A DNA stretch of 64,000 bases from Sphingopyxis terrae subsp. terrae NBRC 15098 (GCF_001610975.1 NZ_CP013342.1:868001-932000); one strand, 5' to 3'. Positions 54,589-63,430 are shown, counted from the first letter of the stretch. Notes: a model not told the origin generated them from the sequence alone. Numbers and translations: made by a program.

Positions 54589-56865
54589 TCAGTCGACTTT
54601 GCGGATGAAATCCCGAATGGAATAGGTCGCATGCTGATAGGCGAGAACCGACTCCGCACCCTCATTGAGATTGAGCCCGCGCGGATTTATGCCGTCCTTG
54701 CTGGTGCCCGTGAGCACATCGCCGACAATCACACCGCGATCATTGGCTCCGGTAAACCATTCATAAGCACGCCGCGCATGCGCCAGCCAGATATCGTCGC
54801 CGGTCACGTCATAGGCGGCTGAAGCCGCGTCGATCGCCGCCCAAACTTCAAGCGGCTGCTGGTCGAACGGCCGCGGTAGCGCGTAGGCCTGACCGAAGCA
54901 GTCGGACCCGATCGGGCGATAATGACCATGGGGCGCAATCTGAAGGTCGTTGATCCACCGAAGCGTCGCGACCCCGCACGCGGTGACGTCCGCGCGCTCC
55001 AGCCGCACTCCCGCGCGAAGCATCGCTTCGGGCAGGCGGCAATTATCGTAGGCGAGCACCGGTTCGAACCATTGCCAATCCGGCCGCGCTGCGGCTCCGT
55101 ATAGCGCGTTCAGCCGCTCAGCGCCGCTGCGCAATAGCCGGTTCGCCAGATCATGTTCGGGATGCCCGGCAAGCACGAAGTCGGCGCCGAGCAACGCGAA
55201 AGCGATTGCGCGCGGCGACCCGAAATCCAGCGCGGACGCCGCAGTGCGCTCGAACAGCTCAAGCGCCCACTGCCGCAGCCCCGGATCGCGGGCATCGCGC
55301 GCCGTTGCGCCGAGTGCCCAGAGGGTTCGTCCACAGCTATCCTCGGACCCAACATCCTCGAGCCAGTTGCCTCCGAAGCCCATGAAGTTGCGAAATTCGC
55401 CCCGGTCCGGGTTCCACGCATGCTGCACAAAGGCCGCAAAGACCGTGGCTAGCTGGCCGCACCTGCCGAGCGCGTCTTCGCCGAGCCGATGCATCAGCAT
55501 CAGAGCGCGTGCATTGTCATCGACGCAATAGCCATGCGCACGGTCGGGGATCATGTGAACGCTATGCTGGAGGATGCCGGTGTCGTCGCAAATCCGAAGG
55601 AACCCCTCGATGCCGATCCGGTCGGGAATGGGCGCGGCTTTCGGCACCACGCGGCTTTCGGCGATCAGGGCGCAGCTTCGCTCGGCAAATGCAGGCCAGA
55701 TCATGTCACGGCCGCGGTCATAGGCGCGCCCCTGCAGCGTGCGCAGCCGATCGGCATCGCCAAGCAGAAAGCGGACCTCGTTCGCGATCGCTTCGCTATC
55801 GTTGAAGGGTACCAGCACGCCATGATTATCAGCGAGCAGCTCGACCGCGTGGACATAGGGCGTCGAAATCACGGCCTTGCCCAGTGCCACCGCATAGGCG
55901 AGCGTGCCCGACGTCGATTGCTGCGCACCGGTATAGGGCGTTATATAGATATCGGCGGCCTCGAGCAGATCGAGCAGATCATCGGTTTCCATGAATGCAT
56001 CAATCCAGCGGACATGCGCATCGACCCCGAGCGAGACGGCGAGCGCCTCGAGCCGGTCGCGATAAGCCTCGCCTTCATGCGCCAGCAGGTTGGGATGCGT
56101 GGCACCCGCGATACAATAGAGGAAGTCGGGGTGATCTTCGACGATCGCAGGCAATGCCTCGATAACCGCCTCGATCCCTTTGCCCGGAGACAGGAGCCCG
56201 AAGGTCAGTGCAACCTGTTTGCCCGCAAACCCGAACCGCGGCTTGAACTGCGACGCGCGCCCAAATGGGCGGTCGGGAACGCCGTGCGCGATCAGTGCAA
56301 TTTGATCTTCATCAGCCCGATAGACGCTGCGCAGCAGATCGCCCGAGCGTTCGGACATGACGAAGATCCGCGCCGCGCGTGCAATCAGCCGATCCATAAC
56401 GCGGCGCTGATCAGCATCCGGCTCGGCCAGCACCGTGTGCAGCGTTACCACCAGCGGCGCAGCAACGCGATCGACCAGTTCAAGGATCATGTCACCCGCG
56501 GATCCTCCGAACAGTCCAAACTCGTGCTGCAGCCAGACAATGTCAGCGCAACTCGCCTCGATCTGCCGGGCCGCGTCGATGAAGCTGCTAACATCCCCTT
56601 CGGTTATGATTCCGCGAACCACTGGATCGAACAGGATGGGGGCCGCAGCCGGCGCCATCGCATAGACATCGACCACAAGATCAGGCGCGGCTTCGGCAAG
56701 CGATGCACGGACGTCCGCGGTGAAGGTCGCGATACCGCAGCGTCGGGGGATAAATCCGCCGACCAATGCCATCCGTCCTCCAGACCAGCGTCCGGGAAGA
56801 ATCCTCTGGCCCGTCTCCAGACTGTCAGCGATAAAGCTGCGGTCAAGCGTTTCATACACAGGCAT
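54589..56865 (-). CDS. GT4 glycosyltransferase fused to an alpha/alpha-toroid domain
   Basis: This 758-aa protein has an N-terminal GT-B glycosyltransferase (about residues 30-380) with GGFIPRRCGIATF, LTFGLLSPGKGIEAVIEALP and the donor-binding ITPYTGAQQSTSGTLAYAVALGKAVIST. The C-terminal half (about 420-758) reads as a helical toroid, with HGYCVDDNARAL and ENHP-type aromatic helices such as GRTLWALGATARDA. Such fusions are paired with GH130 genes in several proteobacteria. The ATG at 56865 is chosen after GGAAGG. An EcfG-like promoter lies about 90 bp upstream. Confidence 0.85.
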   Translation of the reverse strand: MPVYETLDRSFIADSLETGQRILPGRWSGGRMALVGGFIPRRCGIATFTADVRASLAEAAPDLVVDVYAMAPAAAPILFDPVVRGIITEGDVSSFIDAARQIEASCADIVWLQHEFGLFGGSAGDMILELVDRVAAPLVVTLHTVLAEPDADQRRVMDRLIARAARIFVMSERSGDLLRSVYRADEDQIALIAHGVPDRPFGRASQFKPRFGFAGKQVALTFGLLSPGKGIEAVIEALPAIVEDHPDFLYCIAGATHPNLLAHEGEAYRDRLEALAVSLGVDAHVRWIDAFMETDDLLDLLEAADIYITPYTGAQQSTSGTLAYAVALGKAVISTPYVHAVELLADNHGVLVPFNDSEAIANEVRFLLGDADRLRTLQGRAYDRGRDMIWPAFAERSCALIAESRVVPKAAPIPDRIGIEGFLRICDDTGILQHSVHMIPDRAHGYCVDDNARALMLMHRLGEDALGRCGQLATVFAAFVQHAWNPDRGEFRNFMGFGGNWLEDVGSEDSCGRTLWALGATARDARDPGLRQWALELFERTAASALDFGSPRAIAFALLGADFVLAGHPEHDLANRLLRSGAERLNALYGAAARPDWQWFEPVLAYDNCRLPEAMLRAGVRLERADVTACGVATLRWINDLQIAPHGHYRPIGSDCFGQAYALPRPFDQQPLEVWAAIDAASAAYDVTGDDIWLAHARRAYEWFTGANDRGVIVGDVLTGTSKDGINPRGLNLNEGAESVLAYQHATYSIRDFIRKVD

Positions 56866-56954
56866 AGCCTTCCGGAGATGAAGCCCCGAAGGCCTCACGC
56901 GCAATTTTTCAGAGTAATGGAGTTCGGCAGGGTCCTGCGGTTATCGGCAGAAAC

Positions 56955-56979
56955 AACGGTTCATCTCGGAACTTGTTCC
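56955..56979 (-). promoter_or_regulatory. EcfG-type general stress promoter
   Basis: On the minus strand GGAAC (56979-56975) and CGTT (56958-56955) are separated by exactly 16 bp. This is the consensus of the alphaproteobacterial general stress sigma factor. It lies 90 bp before the glycosyltransferase start and would serve the five-gene train ending at katE and the oxidoreductase pseudogene. Confidence 0.7.
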
Positions 56980-57102
56980 ACTCGAAACGCTCGACACTCC
57001 TGCTCGACAGGCAAGCCAAGGTCGGCGGTACGTCATCGCCGCGAGGTCGATTCCACTTGCTGTCGGCAAGCCTGCCATCAAGATCGGAGCCAAACAGCTG
57101 TT

Positions 57103-57717
57103 TCATGGAAGCTTCGCTTGCTGATCGCCACGGGTCGCCCCACGCAGCCGCCGCGCAGCAGCTTTGGCATCATCAAGGTTGGAATAGCGATAACCCCCGA
57201 CTGCATATCGTTCGGCATAGGTCCGAACGATGCCCTCCTCCTCCTCATCCTCGTCGGCCGGCGGGCGCAGGCCTCCGCCCTCGCCTTCCCATGCCGAGCG
57301 TGCCGAAGCGGCGTCGATCGCCGCCGCAAGTTGGCCGTTCTCCAGCCCCAACGCACCATAGAAGTCGCGCCCGACCGCGAGAAGGGTCGCGCGAATATCG
57401 AAAGGCCGCGGATCAGAGCCGCCCGCAGCGGGATTGTCATGATTTGCTCGCTCGAAGGCCTTCGCCATGAGCAATTCGGCGATAAGCACGTCACTCACGA
57501 GATCGTCCATCGCGTCAACCGGGTCCACGGGCGGCGCGACGAGAGCGGCAATGGCTTCGGCGTTGCCGTCCAATCCACGTCGCTCGCGATATTCGTTGAT
57601 CCGTTTGGCATAATAGCGCGGCAGGTCGAAATTGGGCACCGACTGCCCCTCGCGGCGCGCCCGACCAACCGCCATCAAAGCCATCTGGTGGTGGTGCAGC
57701 AGTTCATTGAGGTCCAC
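57103..57717 (-). CDS. Hypothetical protein (204 aa)
   Basis: A cytoplasmic protein starting VDLNELLHHHQMALMAVG, with a helical centre (DPVDAMDDLVSDVLIAELLMAKAFERA), an acidic stretch (PADEDEEEEGI) and a basic end. No family is recognised. The GTG at 57717 follows AAGGAGCCGATTT, a good ribosome site, and gives an N-terminus that also occurs in the short gene at 60038. It lies upstream of the glycosyltransferase train in the same orientation. Confidence 0.7.
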   Translation of the reverse strand: MDLNELLHHHQMALMAVGRARREGQSVPNFDLPRYYAKRINEYRERRGLDGNAEAIAALVAPPVDPVDAMDDLVSDVLIAELLMAKAFERANHDNPAAGGSDPRPFDIRATLLAVGRDFYGALGLENGQLAAAIDAASARSAWEGEGGGLRPPADEDEEEEGIVRTYAERYAVGGYRYSNLDDAKAAARRLRGATRGDQQAKLP

Positions 57718-58195
57718 AAATCGGCTCCTTCGGCGGGAGCACAATGGTCTCTCAGTCGCCAACACGCGGTGGAAGCAGGCGATGCAGGAAAGATGGGGTC
57801 CCTGGCAAAGGATTGCAATGAGCAGAGCCAGAGGCGGAGACGGTCGAAGCGCAAATGCGCCGCCATCCGCCGCAGCTTCACGTCTATCGCGCCCCAGCAG
57901 GCGGAAACATATCCAGCCCCGGCAAGTCGATGCGCTGTTTCTTTTGTCGCAACCGCAAAAATGACCCGATTGCATCGGCGACGTGCATCTGCCGGGCGGT
58001 CGGGCCCCTACCCGGGACGCCGGCCCGCATTGTAGCCCGGCACAAACTCGTAAGCGAAGCGTCCAAAGCCGACGCGCGATCGTCTGGCCCTTACAACCGG
58101 GATTTGAAGTCCCATATGGGCAAGATCGCGGCTTGGATTCTGTAGGCAGCCGCGGCTGAGAGACAGCGCGCTCCCGCTTACGAAGGAGCCGCACG
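57718..58195. other. 478-bp gap between divergent genes, no gene recognised
   Basis: The gap holds the ribosome sites of both flanking genes and several short open frames without family features. Promoters for the 57103 and 58196 genes are expected here. I saw no GGAAC-N16-CGTT in it. Confidence 0.45.
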
Positions 58196-58501
58196 ATGAA
58201 GTCCGACATGGATAAGGAAAAGTCGGCGGAATTGACCGAGCCGAGGGTGCTCAAGCGAAGGTCGTACCGCAGCTTCCGGAAGAGCCAAGAACCCTTCCCG
58301 CTCGATGATGCGCGCCGGCAAGGCAATATCAGCCAGCTCGCATTCCTGCTTATGGGCGGCCGCGATCCCGCGGTGGCGTTTCTCAACACCGAAAATACCA
58401 AGCTCGGCGGTCGTCCGCTGGTCATAGCAACCGCAAGTGCCGACGGTTACGCGCAGGTGGAGGCCGCCATTCGGGCGTCGGTGCCCGGAGCACCGTCATG
58501 A
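58196..58501 (+). CDS. DUF2384-like (Xre/MbcA/ParS-type) small protein
   Basis: This 101-aa protein has a basic start (EPRVLKRRSYRSFRKSQE) and a C-terminal segment DPAVAFLNTENTKLGGRP that matches the DUF2384 antitoxin domain, which normally reads WL-tpn-LGGR-PLEL, followed by DGYAQVEAAI. It lacks an obvious helix-turn-helix. The stop overlaps the start of the next gene by 4 bp (ATGA). In other systems DUF2384 proteins neutralise RES-domain toxins, but here the partner is a different small protein. Confidence 0.7.
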   Translation: MKSDMDKEKSAELTEPRVLKRRSYRSFRKSQEPFPLDDARRQGNISQLAFLLMGGRDPAVAFLNTENTKLGGRPLVIATASADGYAQVEAAIRASVPGAPS

Positions 58502-58716
58502 GCCGGGCGATGAACCTGTCGCTGTCCGAAGCCGAAGTACGGCGCCTGTGCCTTGCACAGGGCGTAAGCATCAGCGCGATCGAACCGCTACTGTCGGGAG
58601 GCACCCGCCTCGTTTGCACCGCGAGTACGGGCGCCGAGGAAATGCGGTTGCGCCTTCGCGGCCATCTAATCGAGGGCGAGGTCAAACGGTTCCGCTTCTA
58701 TCGCCCGCCTTCCTAG
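58498..58716 (+). CDS. Small hypothetical partner protein (72 aa)
   Basis: It begins MSRAMNLSLSEAEVRRLCLA and has GTRLVCTASTGAEEMRLRLRG followed by an aromatic, basic end (KRFRFYRPPS). No RES or other toxin fold is visible. Translation is coupled to the DUF2384-like gene. A decayed paralog of its C-terminal half is at 48120-48294. Function unknown. Confidence 0.65.
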   Translation: MSRAMNLSLSEAEVRRLCLAQGVSISAIEPLLSGGTRLVCTASTGAEEMRLRLRGHLIEGEVKRFRFYRPPS

Positions 58717-58978
58717 CGCCGAACGGCCATGTTCTTCGGTGATGGCGTCCCGCTCGCGGCAACTTGCTCGGCGCAGGCGGCGGCACGAATGTGCCGATCG
58801 CAAGGCGGCGTGATTCTACTCCGATATCCGAGCCGCGATAGCTTTCGCTCAGATCGTCGCGACAATTGCTTGATGATCACCCGCACGCGGACTGTCAGGA
58901 GGCAGTACCGGGAGGTCGCTGCTCCGGAATCGTTGCATAGGGCATGGTCGATATTATCACCCCGCCCTAGCATTGAGC

Positions 58979-59446
58979 ATGGCTCGTCCCCACATCAAGC
59001 CTATCGCATTCCATGCCTCGGGCGCAGGTGCGACTGAGAGATTTCCCATGCTCCCGCTCGCGGCTGGAGTCGGGTTCATGGCATATGTTTCGAATAGCCA
59101 CACGCAAAGGCTTGGGTTGGCACCGGCCAGGGCGCAGCTAACAGGATCTTCCGCGCTGCCAAAGCCGGCCGGGGGATCTGCAGTCGAGAGTTGGGAAAAT
59201 GAAGGCGGCCGCCTGTCGCGGTTTACGCTTTCCCGAAGGCCTATTCCCTCGGCTCCCGAACCTTCGGTCACCGAATCGGATAGGCAAAAGGCCGAAATTG
59301 ACTGGCTGACGCATAAACTCGCCGACGACTTTGCCCATGGACGCGTGGGAAAGCGATATAGCACCTATCAGCATCGCTCGCGCGTCATTCGCCAACTCGC
59401 GGCTATATGGAAAGCTGACCTGCCCTGCCCCGCCAGGCCAGCTTGA
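58979..59446 (+). CDS. Hypothetical protein (155 aa)
   Basis: A frame of 155 codons from ATG 58979. The C-terminal half is the more convincing: AVESWENEGGRLS, then a helical DRQKAEIDWLTHKLADDFAHG. The first 30 residues include a possible hydrophobic stretch (MLPLAAGVGFMAYV), and internal starts at 59048 or 59078 are possible. No clear ribosome site is seen. Family unknown. Confidence 0.45.
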   Translation: MARPHIKPIAFHASGAGATERFPMLPLAAGVGFMAYVSNSHTQRLGLAPARAQLTGSSALPKPAGGSAVESWENEGGRLSRFTLSRRPIPSAPEPSVTESDRQKAEIDWLTHKLADDFAHGRVGKRYSTYQHRSRVIRQLAAIWKADLPCPARPA

Positions 59447-59490
59447 CACGGCGCAAGGCCGGCCCAGACGCGAACCTTCTTCCCATAAAC

Positions 59491-59901
59491 ATGCACAGAT
59501 TTCTTCTCGCGGGGACGATTGCCGCGATCGCCCTTGGCCCGCCCGCTGCGGATTCGCGAACGGCGGGAAGCCGCGTCGATTTCGGCGAGATGACCGGGGG
59601 CGACCAGCGCCGCGTTTTTCTTCAGGTCCGCGCCAATATCATTGCGCGGCTTACGATCGATTCGATCAACCGCGGATTGCTCAAGCTCGCAAAAGATGAC
59701 GCCGCTGAAAACGCAATCCGCTACACCGCAACCTTGAACGGCACCGCCATTGATCTGCGCCAGCATTTCGAAACGCGGCTGAATTTGCCTCGAACCATCG
59801 CCGGATCGTCGCTGCCCTTCGATTTGCGCCTTGGTGATGTTGGCGCACGTGTCGCCGGGACTTACACCGATTTGCTCACCATCGAATTCAGTCCCCTTTA
59901 G
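59491..59901 (+). CDS. Exported hypothetical protein with a C-terminal beta-domain
   Basis: This 136-aa protein has a signal peptide (HRFLLAGTIAAIALGPPAADS) and a beta-rich mature part that ends VAGTYTDLLTIEFSPL. That ending resembles spore-coat-protein-U or fimbrial-type beta-sandwich domains, which usually end GTYTDTLTVTV. The usual Cys pair is missing. The ATG at 59491 begins directly at the signal. It may be a surface protein; assignment is tentative. Confidence 0.55.
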   Translation: MHRFLLAGTIAAIALGPPAADSRTAGSRVDFGEMTGGDQRRVFLQVRANIIARLTIDSINRGLLKLAKDDAAENAIRYTATLNGTAIDLRQHFETRLNLPRTIAGSSLPFDLRLGDVGARVAGTYTDLLTIEFSPL

Positions 59902-60037
59902 CGGTAAATTATGTCCCTCGAGCGAGGCGTAAACCTTGCAAAATCATGCTTTCCTCATCATATTCCTTCAATCGCGGATCCTATTTTGCATGGCTGCGAC
60001 CGAGAGACGATCGTGCTCCCGCCCACGGGAAACGGAC

Positions 60038-60286
60038 ATGGATCTCAAACAGCCCCTTCATCATCACCCTATATCCCTTACGGCGATCGCCCGCGCGGGG
60101 CGTGAGAGCCGAAGCATGCCCGCCGTTGGTCTTCCCGGCTGTCGCGTGAAATGGATTACCAAATTTCGCGACATTTGTGATTTCGCCGATCCATGCTCCA
60201 ATCCAGCCCGCGACTGGGACCTCCTTCTCTTGGCCGACCGGCCTAGACCCCAAACGCAGGGCATCATCTCCCCGTCCCTTCCGTGA
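60038..60286 (+). CDS. Short paralog of the 57103 protein (82 aa)
   Basis: It starts MDLKQPLHHHPISLTAIARA and continues GRESRSMPAVGLPGCRVKWI, aligned with the first 45 residues of the protein encoded from 57717 (DLNELLHHHQMALMAVGRARREGQ and on). After that the sequences part and this frame stops. It may be a truncated copy or a small gene with a shared targeting or binding module. Confidence 0.55.
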   Translation: MDLKQPLHHHPISLTAIARAGRESRSMPAVGLPGCRVKWITKFRDICDFADPCSNPARDWDLLLLADRPRPQTQGIISPSLP

Positions 60287-60382
60287 ACGGTTCGGCGAGA
60301 GCCCGACACGGTGCGGCGCGTTCAGACCTGAAAGCGACCGTAACGCCCTTCAACCCCGATGCTGCGCGCCTATATTGCGCCG

Positions 60383-61066
60383 ATGACCGACCAGCCCCTT
60401 CGACTGGGCCGGCGAACCTTGATGATATCCGGTGCAGCTGCCGCGGCCAGCGTGCTCGCGCGCTCTTCGGCGGGACCGCTTGCAGGTCCGATGCCAGGCC
60501 GCGAGATCGCCGCGGCCCCGCTACCGAGACCGGACACGCAGACTATCAGGGACGCCGCGCTCGATCCGCAGCTGCTGCGCAAGGCGCTCGCAGCGATCGA
60601 CCGCCATGCCAAATCGATCCGGCATCGCGATCGCATCGCAATCGTCGACTTTTCGGCGCCGTCTTCGGAACCCCGGCTTCATTTCCTCGACGTTGAAAGC
60701 GGCCGGGCGTCACGCCTACTTGTCGCGCATGGCAGCGGGTCCGATCCGCACCACACCGGCTATGCCGAACGCTTCTCGAACGCGCCTGGCTCGAATGCGT
60801 CGAGCGAGGGCGCATTCGTGACCGGCGATTATTATGTCGGCAAGCATGGCCGATCGCAACGCCTCGCCGGTCTTGACCCGACCAACGATCACGCGATGGA
60901 GCGTGCGATCGTCATCCATGGCGCCTGGTATGCGAACGAGGACATGATCGCGGTGCATGGCAAATTGGGCCGCAGCCAAGGTTGCTTCGCGGTCGGTGAG
61001 ACATGTCTGAAGGCGACGTTCGATCATCTCGGCACGGGCCGCCTGCTGTACGCGGCCCGCGCGTAG
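60383..61066 (+). CDS. Murein L,D-transpeptidase-catalytic-domain protein
   Basis: This 227-aa exported protein has a twin-arginine-like leader (LGRRTLMISGAAAAASVLA) and a catalytic domain of the PF13645 type: AHGSGSDP, then VIHGAWYAN and the active-site HGKLGRSQGCFAV with the Cys. It would make L,D-crosslinks in peptidoglycan or attach proteins to it. The start at 60383 removes a short leader before the twin Arg. It is next to a second L,D-transpeptidase gene. Confidence 0.85.
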   Translation: MTDQPLRLGRRTLMISGAAAAASVLARSSAGPLAGPMPGREIAAAPLPRPDTQTIRDAALDPQLLRKALAAIDRHAKSIRHRDRIAIVDFSAPSSEPRLHFLDVESGRASRLLVAHGSGSDPHHTGYAERFSNAPGSNASSEGAFVTGDYYVGKHGRSQRLAGLDPTNDHAMERAIVIHGAWYANEDMIAVHGKLGRSQGCFAVGETCLKATFDHLGTGRLLYAARA

Positions 61067-61163
61067 GATATGCGCCGAAGAAATAGCTGCGCATTCCTTC
61101 CGTAACCGGAACGCTCCCGTGCACTCCAGGGTTAGCTGTCTAAGCCCCCTTGAGGAGAATTAT

Positions 61164-62591
61164 GTGCGTTACGGTATGATTGCCTGTTCGTTGCTTGCCC
61201 TTTCCTTCTCGCTTTCCGGATGTAATTCCTCCTCCAACTCCTCCCAATCGGGCGTAACCGCCGAAAATGCCCGCTGGACCGACGCGACGGCCAAACAGCT
61301 GCGCAAGGCGATCGATCGCCGCGCCGCGCACGGGCTCGACCGGATGCGCTTCGAGGTGCCCTCGAATACCGAGGATCAGGCCGCGCTCACTCAGAGCGCG
61401 CTCGGCTACGCCGCCGCACTCGCCCGCGGCGCGTCCGATCCTGCGAAGCTCAGCGACATCTACACCATCCCGCGGCCGGACCCCAATCTCAAGACTGGCC
61501 TCGCCGAGGCGCTCGCCAAGGGCAAGGTCGACGACTGGCTCTCGGGCCTCGTGCCGCAGGATGACACCTATCGCGCGCTCTCGAAGGCCTATCTCGCGCT
61601 CCGCAAACCGGGCGACGCCCCGGCGGCGGCCATCCCCGACGCCCCCAAGCCGCTCAATCCCGGCGCGAACGATCCGCGCATCCCCGCGATCGCGCGGCAG
61701 CTCGTCGCGTCCGATTATCTCGAGCGACCGCCGGCACAAAGCGAGACCTATGGCCCGGACATGGTGAACGCCGTGCGCCGCATGCAGGCCGATTATGGGA
61801 TCAAGCCCGATGGCGTGATCGGGAAAGAGGCGCTTGAGATCCTCAACCTCTCCGACAGCGACCGGGCACGGACGCTAGCGGTCGCGATGGAGCGGATGCG
61901 CTGGCTCGATCGCAATCCGCCCGCCAATCGCATCGACGTCAATCTCGCCTCGGCGCGGCTTGCCTATTGGCGGGACGGCAAGCTCGCGGACACGCGCAAG
62001 GTCGTCGTCGGCAAACCCGAGACCGAAACGCCGCAGCTCGGATCGCCGATCTACCGGCTTGTCGCCAATCCGACCTGGACCGTCCCGCGCTCGATCCAGA
62101 GCAAAGAGATCGCAGGAAAGGGGTCCGCCTATCTTCGCCGCAACAATATGATGTGGGAGGACGGCTGGATCGTCCAGAAGCCTGGACCAAAGAATTCGCT
62201 CGGGCTCGTCAAGTTCGACATGCAGAACGAGCATCAGATCTACCTTCACGACACGCCAGCGAAGCAGCTGTTCAGCGAGGTGCAGCGCCAGCGCAGTCAT
62301 GGCTGCGTCCGCGTCGAGGATGCGCTGGGCTTCGCCGCGATGCTTGCGAGGGATGAGGGCATATCGACCGAGTGGGAGAAAGCGCGCGCCATGGGGAAGG
62401 AAAGCTTCGTTCCGCTGCCCAAGGCGATACCGGTGCGCCTGACCTATCAGACCGTCCTGTTCGACGAAGCGGGCGAGCCCGTGATCCGCGCCGATCCCTA
62501 TGGGTGGAACGACCGTGTGTCCGCCGCGCTCGGCTTCCCCGCCAGCGAAGGCCATCGCCTTCGTCCATCGGGGTCAGATGTCGGGCCCTGA
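61164..62591 (+). CDS. L,D-transpeptidase (YcbB/LdtD-like), lipoprotein
   Basis: This 475-aa protein has a lipoprotein signal (MIACSLLALSFSLSGC), a helical region, a peptidoglycan-binding PG_binding_1 domain (VNAVRRMQADYGIKPDGVIG, about residue 210) and a YkuD catalytic domain (about 270-430) with LVANPTWTVP, IYLHDTP and SHGCVRVEDAL, where His and Cys are the active-site residues. The GTG at 61164 is chosen because GAGGAG lies 6 bp before it and it begins just ahead of the lipobox signal. It likely forms 3-3 crosslinks in the cell wall. Confidence 0.9.
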   Translation: MRYGMIACSLLALSFSLSGCNSSSNSSQSGVTAENARWTDATAKQLRKAIDRRAAHGLDRMRFEVPSNTEDQAALTQSALGYAAALARGASDPAKLSDIYTIPRPDPNLKTGLAEALAKGKVDDWLSGLVPQDDTYRALSKAYLALRKPGDAPAAAIPDAPKPLNPGANDPRIPAIARQLVASDYLERPPAQSETYGPDMVNAVRRMQADYGIKPDGVIGKEALEILNLSDSDRARTLAVAMERMRWLDRNPPANRIDVNLASARLAYWRDGKLADTRKVVVGKPETETPQLGSPIYRLVANPTWTVPRSIQSKEIAGKGSAYLRRNNMMWEDGWIVQKPGPKNSLGLVKFDMQNEHQIYLHDTPAKQLFSEVQRQRSHGCVRVEDALGFAAMLARDEGISTEWEKARAMGKESFVPLPKAIPVRLTYQTVLFDEAGEPVIRADPYGWNDRVSAALGFPASEGHRLRPSGSDVGP

Positions 62592-62659
62592 CCCGGTCAA
62601 GACATCGCGGGCAAACAGCGAACACCGGATCCCGCAGCCGTGCTTCCACCCAAAAAAAT

Positions 62660-62687
62660 AGCGCCCGCCCGTGAACCGGCGGGCGCT
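62660..62687 (-). terminator. Hairpin with T-run for minus-strand transcripts
   Basis: AGCGCCCGCC and GGCGGGCGCT form a 10-bp stem with an 8-nt loop. Read on the minus strand the hairpin is followed by TATTTTTTTG, a classical rho-independent signal for the minus-strand genes at 62827-63389. It is also 68 bp after the L,D-transpeptidase stop. Confidence 0.8.
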
Positions 62688-62826
62688 AGATGAAGATATC
62701 TGTCCTCGCAGGAGGAAGAGCTCTTCAGGGTCGCCCGGTGCGATTAGACCGACCAGCGGCGCCGTGTTTGTATCGAAGCGACAAAAAAGACGGATGGTCT
62801 CGTCTCGAGCCGCCTCGCACCCGCCT

Positions 62827-62973
62827 CTACAATTCGAGACGGTCCCAGAACTCCTTCCCGGTCAGCCGCCGCGGCTTTTCTCGCTCGGCAGGCAGCTCGT
62901 GCCGCCACGACGGGTGCGGCAGCGGCGGCGCAACGCGGTCATATTTTCCTTCGGGCTTCCGGTCACGGCTCAT
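62827..62973 (-). CDS. Small hypothetical protein (48 aa)
   Basis: A frame of 48 codons begins MSRDRKPEGKYDRV and ends LTGKEFWDRLEL. It is basic and proline-rich and has no family match that I recognise. GAGGAGTCGACG precedes the ATG at a normal distance, and a rho-independent terminator lies downstream at 62660-62687, so it is likely a real gene. Confidence 0.65.
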   Translation of the reverse strand: MSRDRKPEGKYDRVAPPLPHPSWRHELPAEREKPRRLTGKEFWDRLEL

Positions 62974-63122
62974 CGTCGACTCCTCGCCATGGTGAACCTT
63001 CTGACAATGCTCAAGTTCCCTTCCCAAAAGGATTTTTCGGGAGCGAGACGAGCTGTCGAAACGGCGGACATGTGGCGCGAATGCGCGTCTTCGCCCGCAT
63101 GCGCACACACGACCGATCGCCG

Positions 63123-63389
63123 TCAGAGACCCGCTTTTTCGAGAGCCGCGACAAGCTCGCTATCGACCTCGGCAATGGCGCCTTTCGGCGACAGGCGATT
63201 GAGCAGCGTCTGCACGCGCCTCTGCGCGACCTGCAATGCCTTGTGCCGCACTTCGCGGGTCCGGTTGGTCCGCCACGAGCGGCTTTCGCCGAGCAGCGCC
63301 GCCCATTTCGCCTCTTCGGCCTCCAGCACAGCGAGCGCGAGACGGACGCCGTCGCGCTGTCCGCGAGCATAATCTTCACCCACAGCCAT
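63123..63389 (-). CDS. Hypothetical protein (88 aa)
   Basis: This small protein starts MAVGEDYARGQRDGVRLALA and is largely helical, with many Arg and Leu (REVRHKALQVAQRRVQTLLN). It may be a coiled-coil or DNA-binding protein. No family is recognised. It lies between the small gene at 62827 and the DUF1206 gene in the same orientation. Confidence 0.55.
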   Translation of the reverse strand: MAVGEDYARGQRDGVRLALAVLEAEEAKWAALLGESRSWRTNRTREVRHKALQVAQRRVQTLLNRLSPKGAIAEVDSELVAALEKAGL

Positions 63390-63430
63390 ACTCCGGGACC
63401 ATCGCATGCCGCAGCGAAGCGCTCACTTGC

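Noticed and set aside
61108-61112. GGAAC upstream of the L,D-transpeptidase gene as a possible stress promoter
   Set aside because: No CGTT at 16 or 17 bp downstream, so it does not satisfy the consensus.
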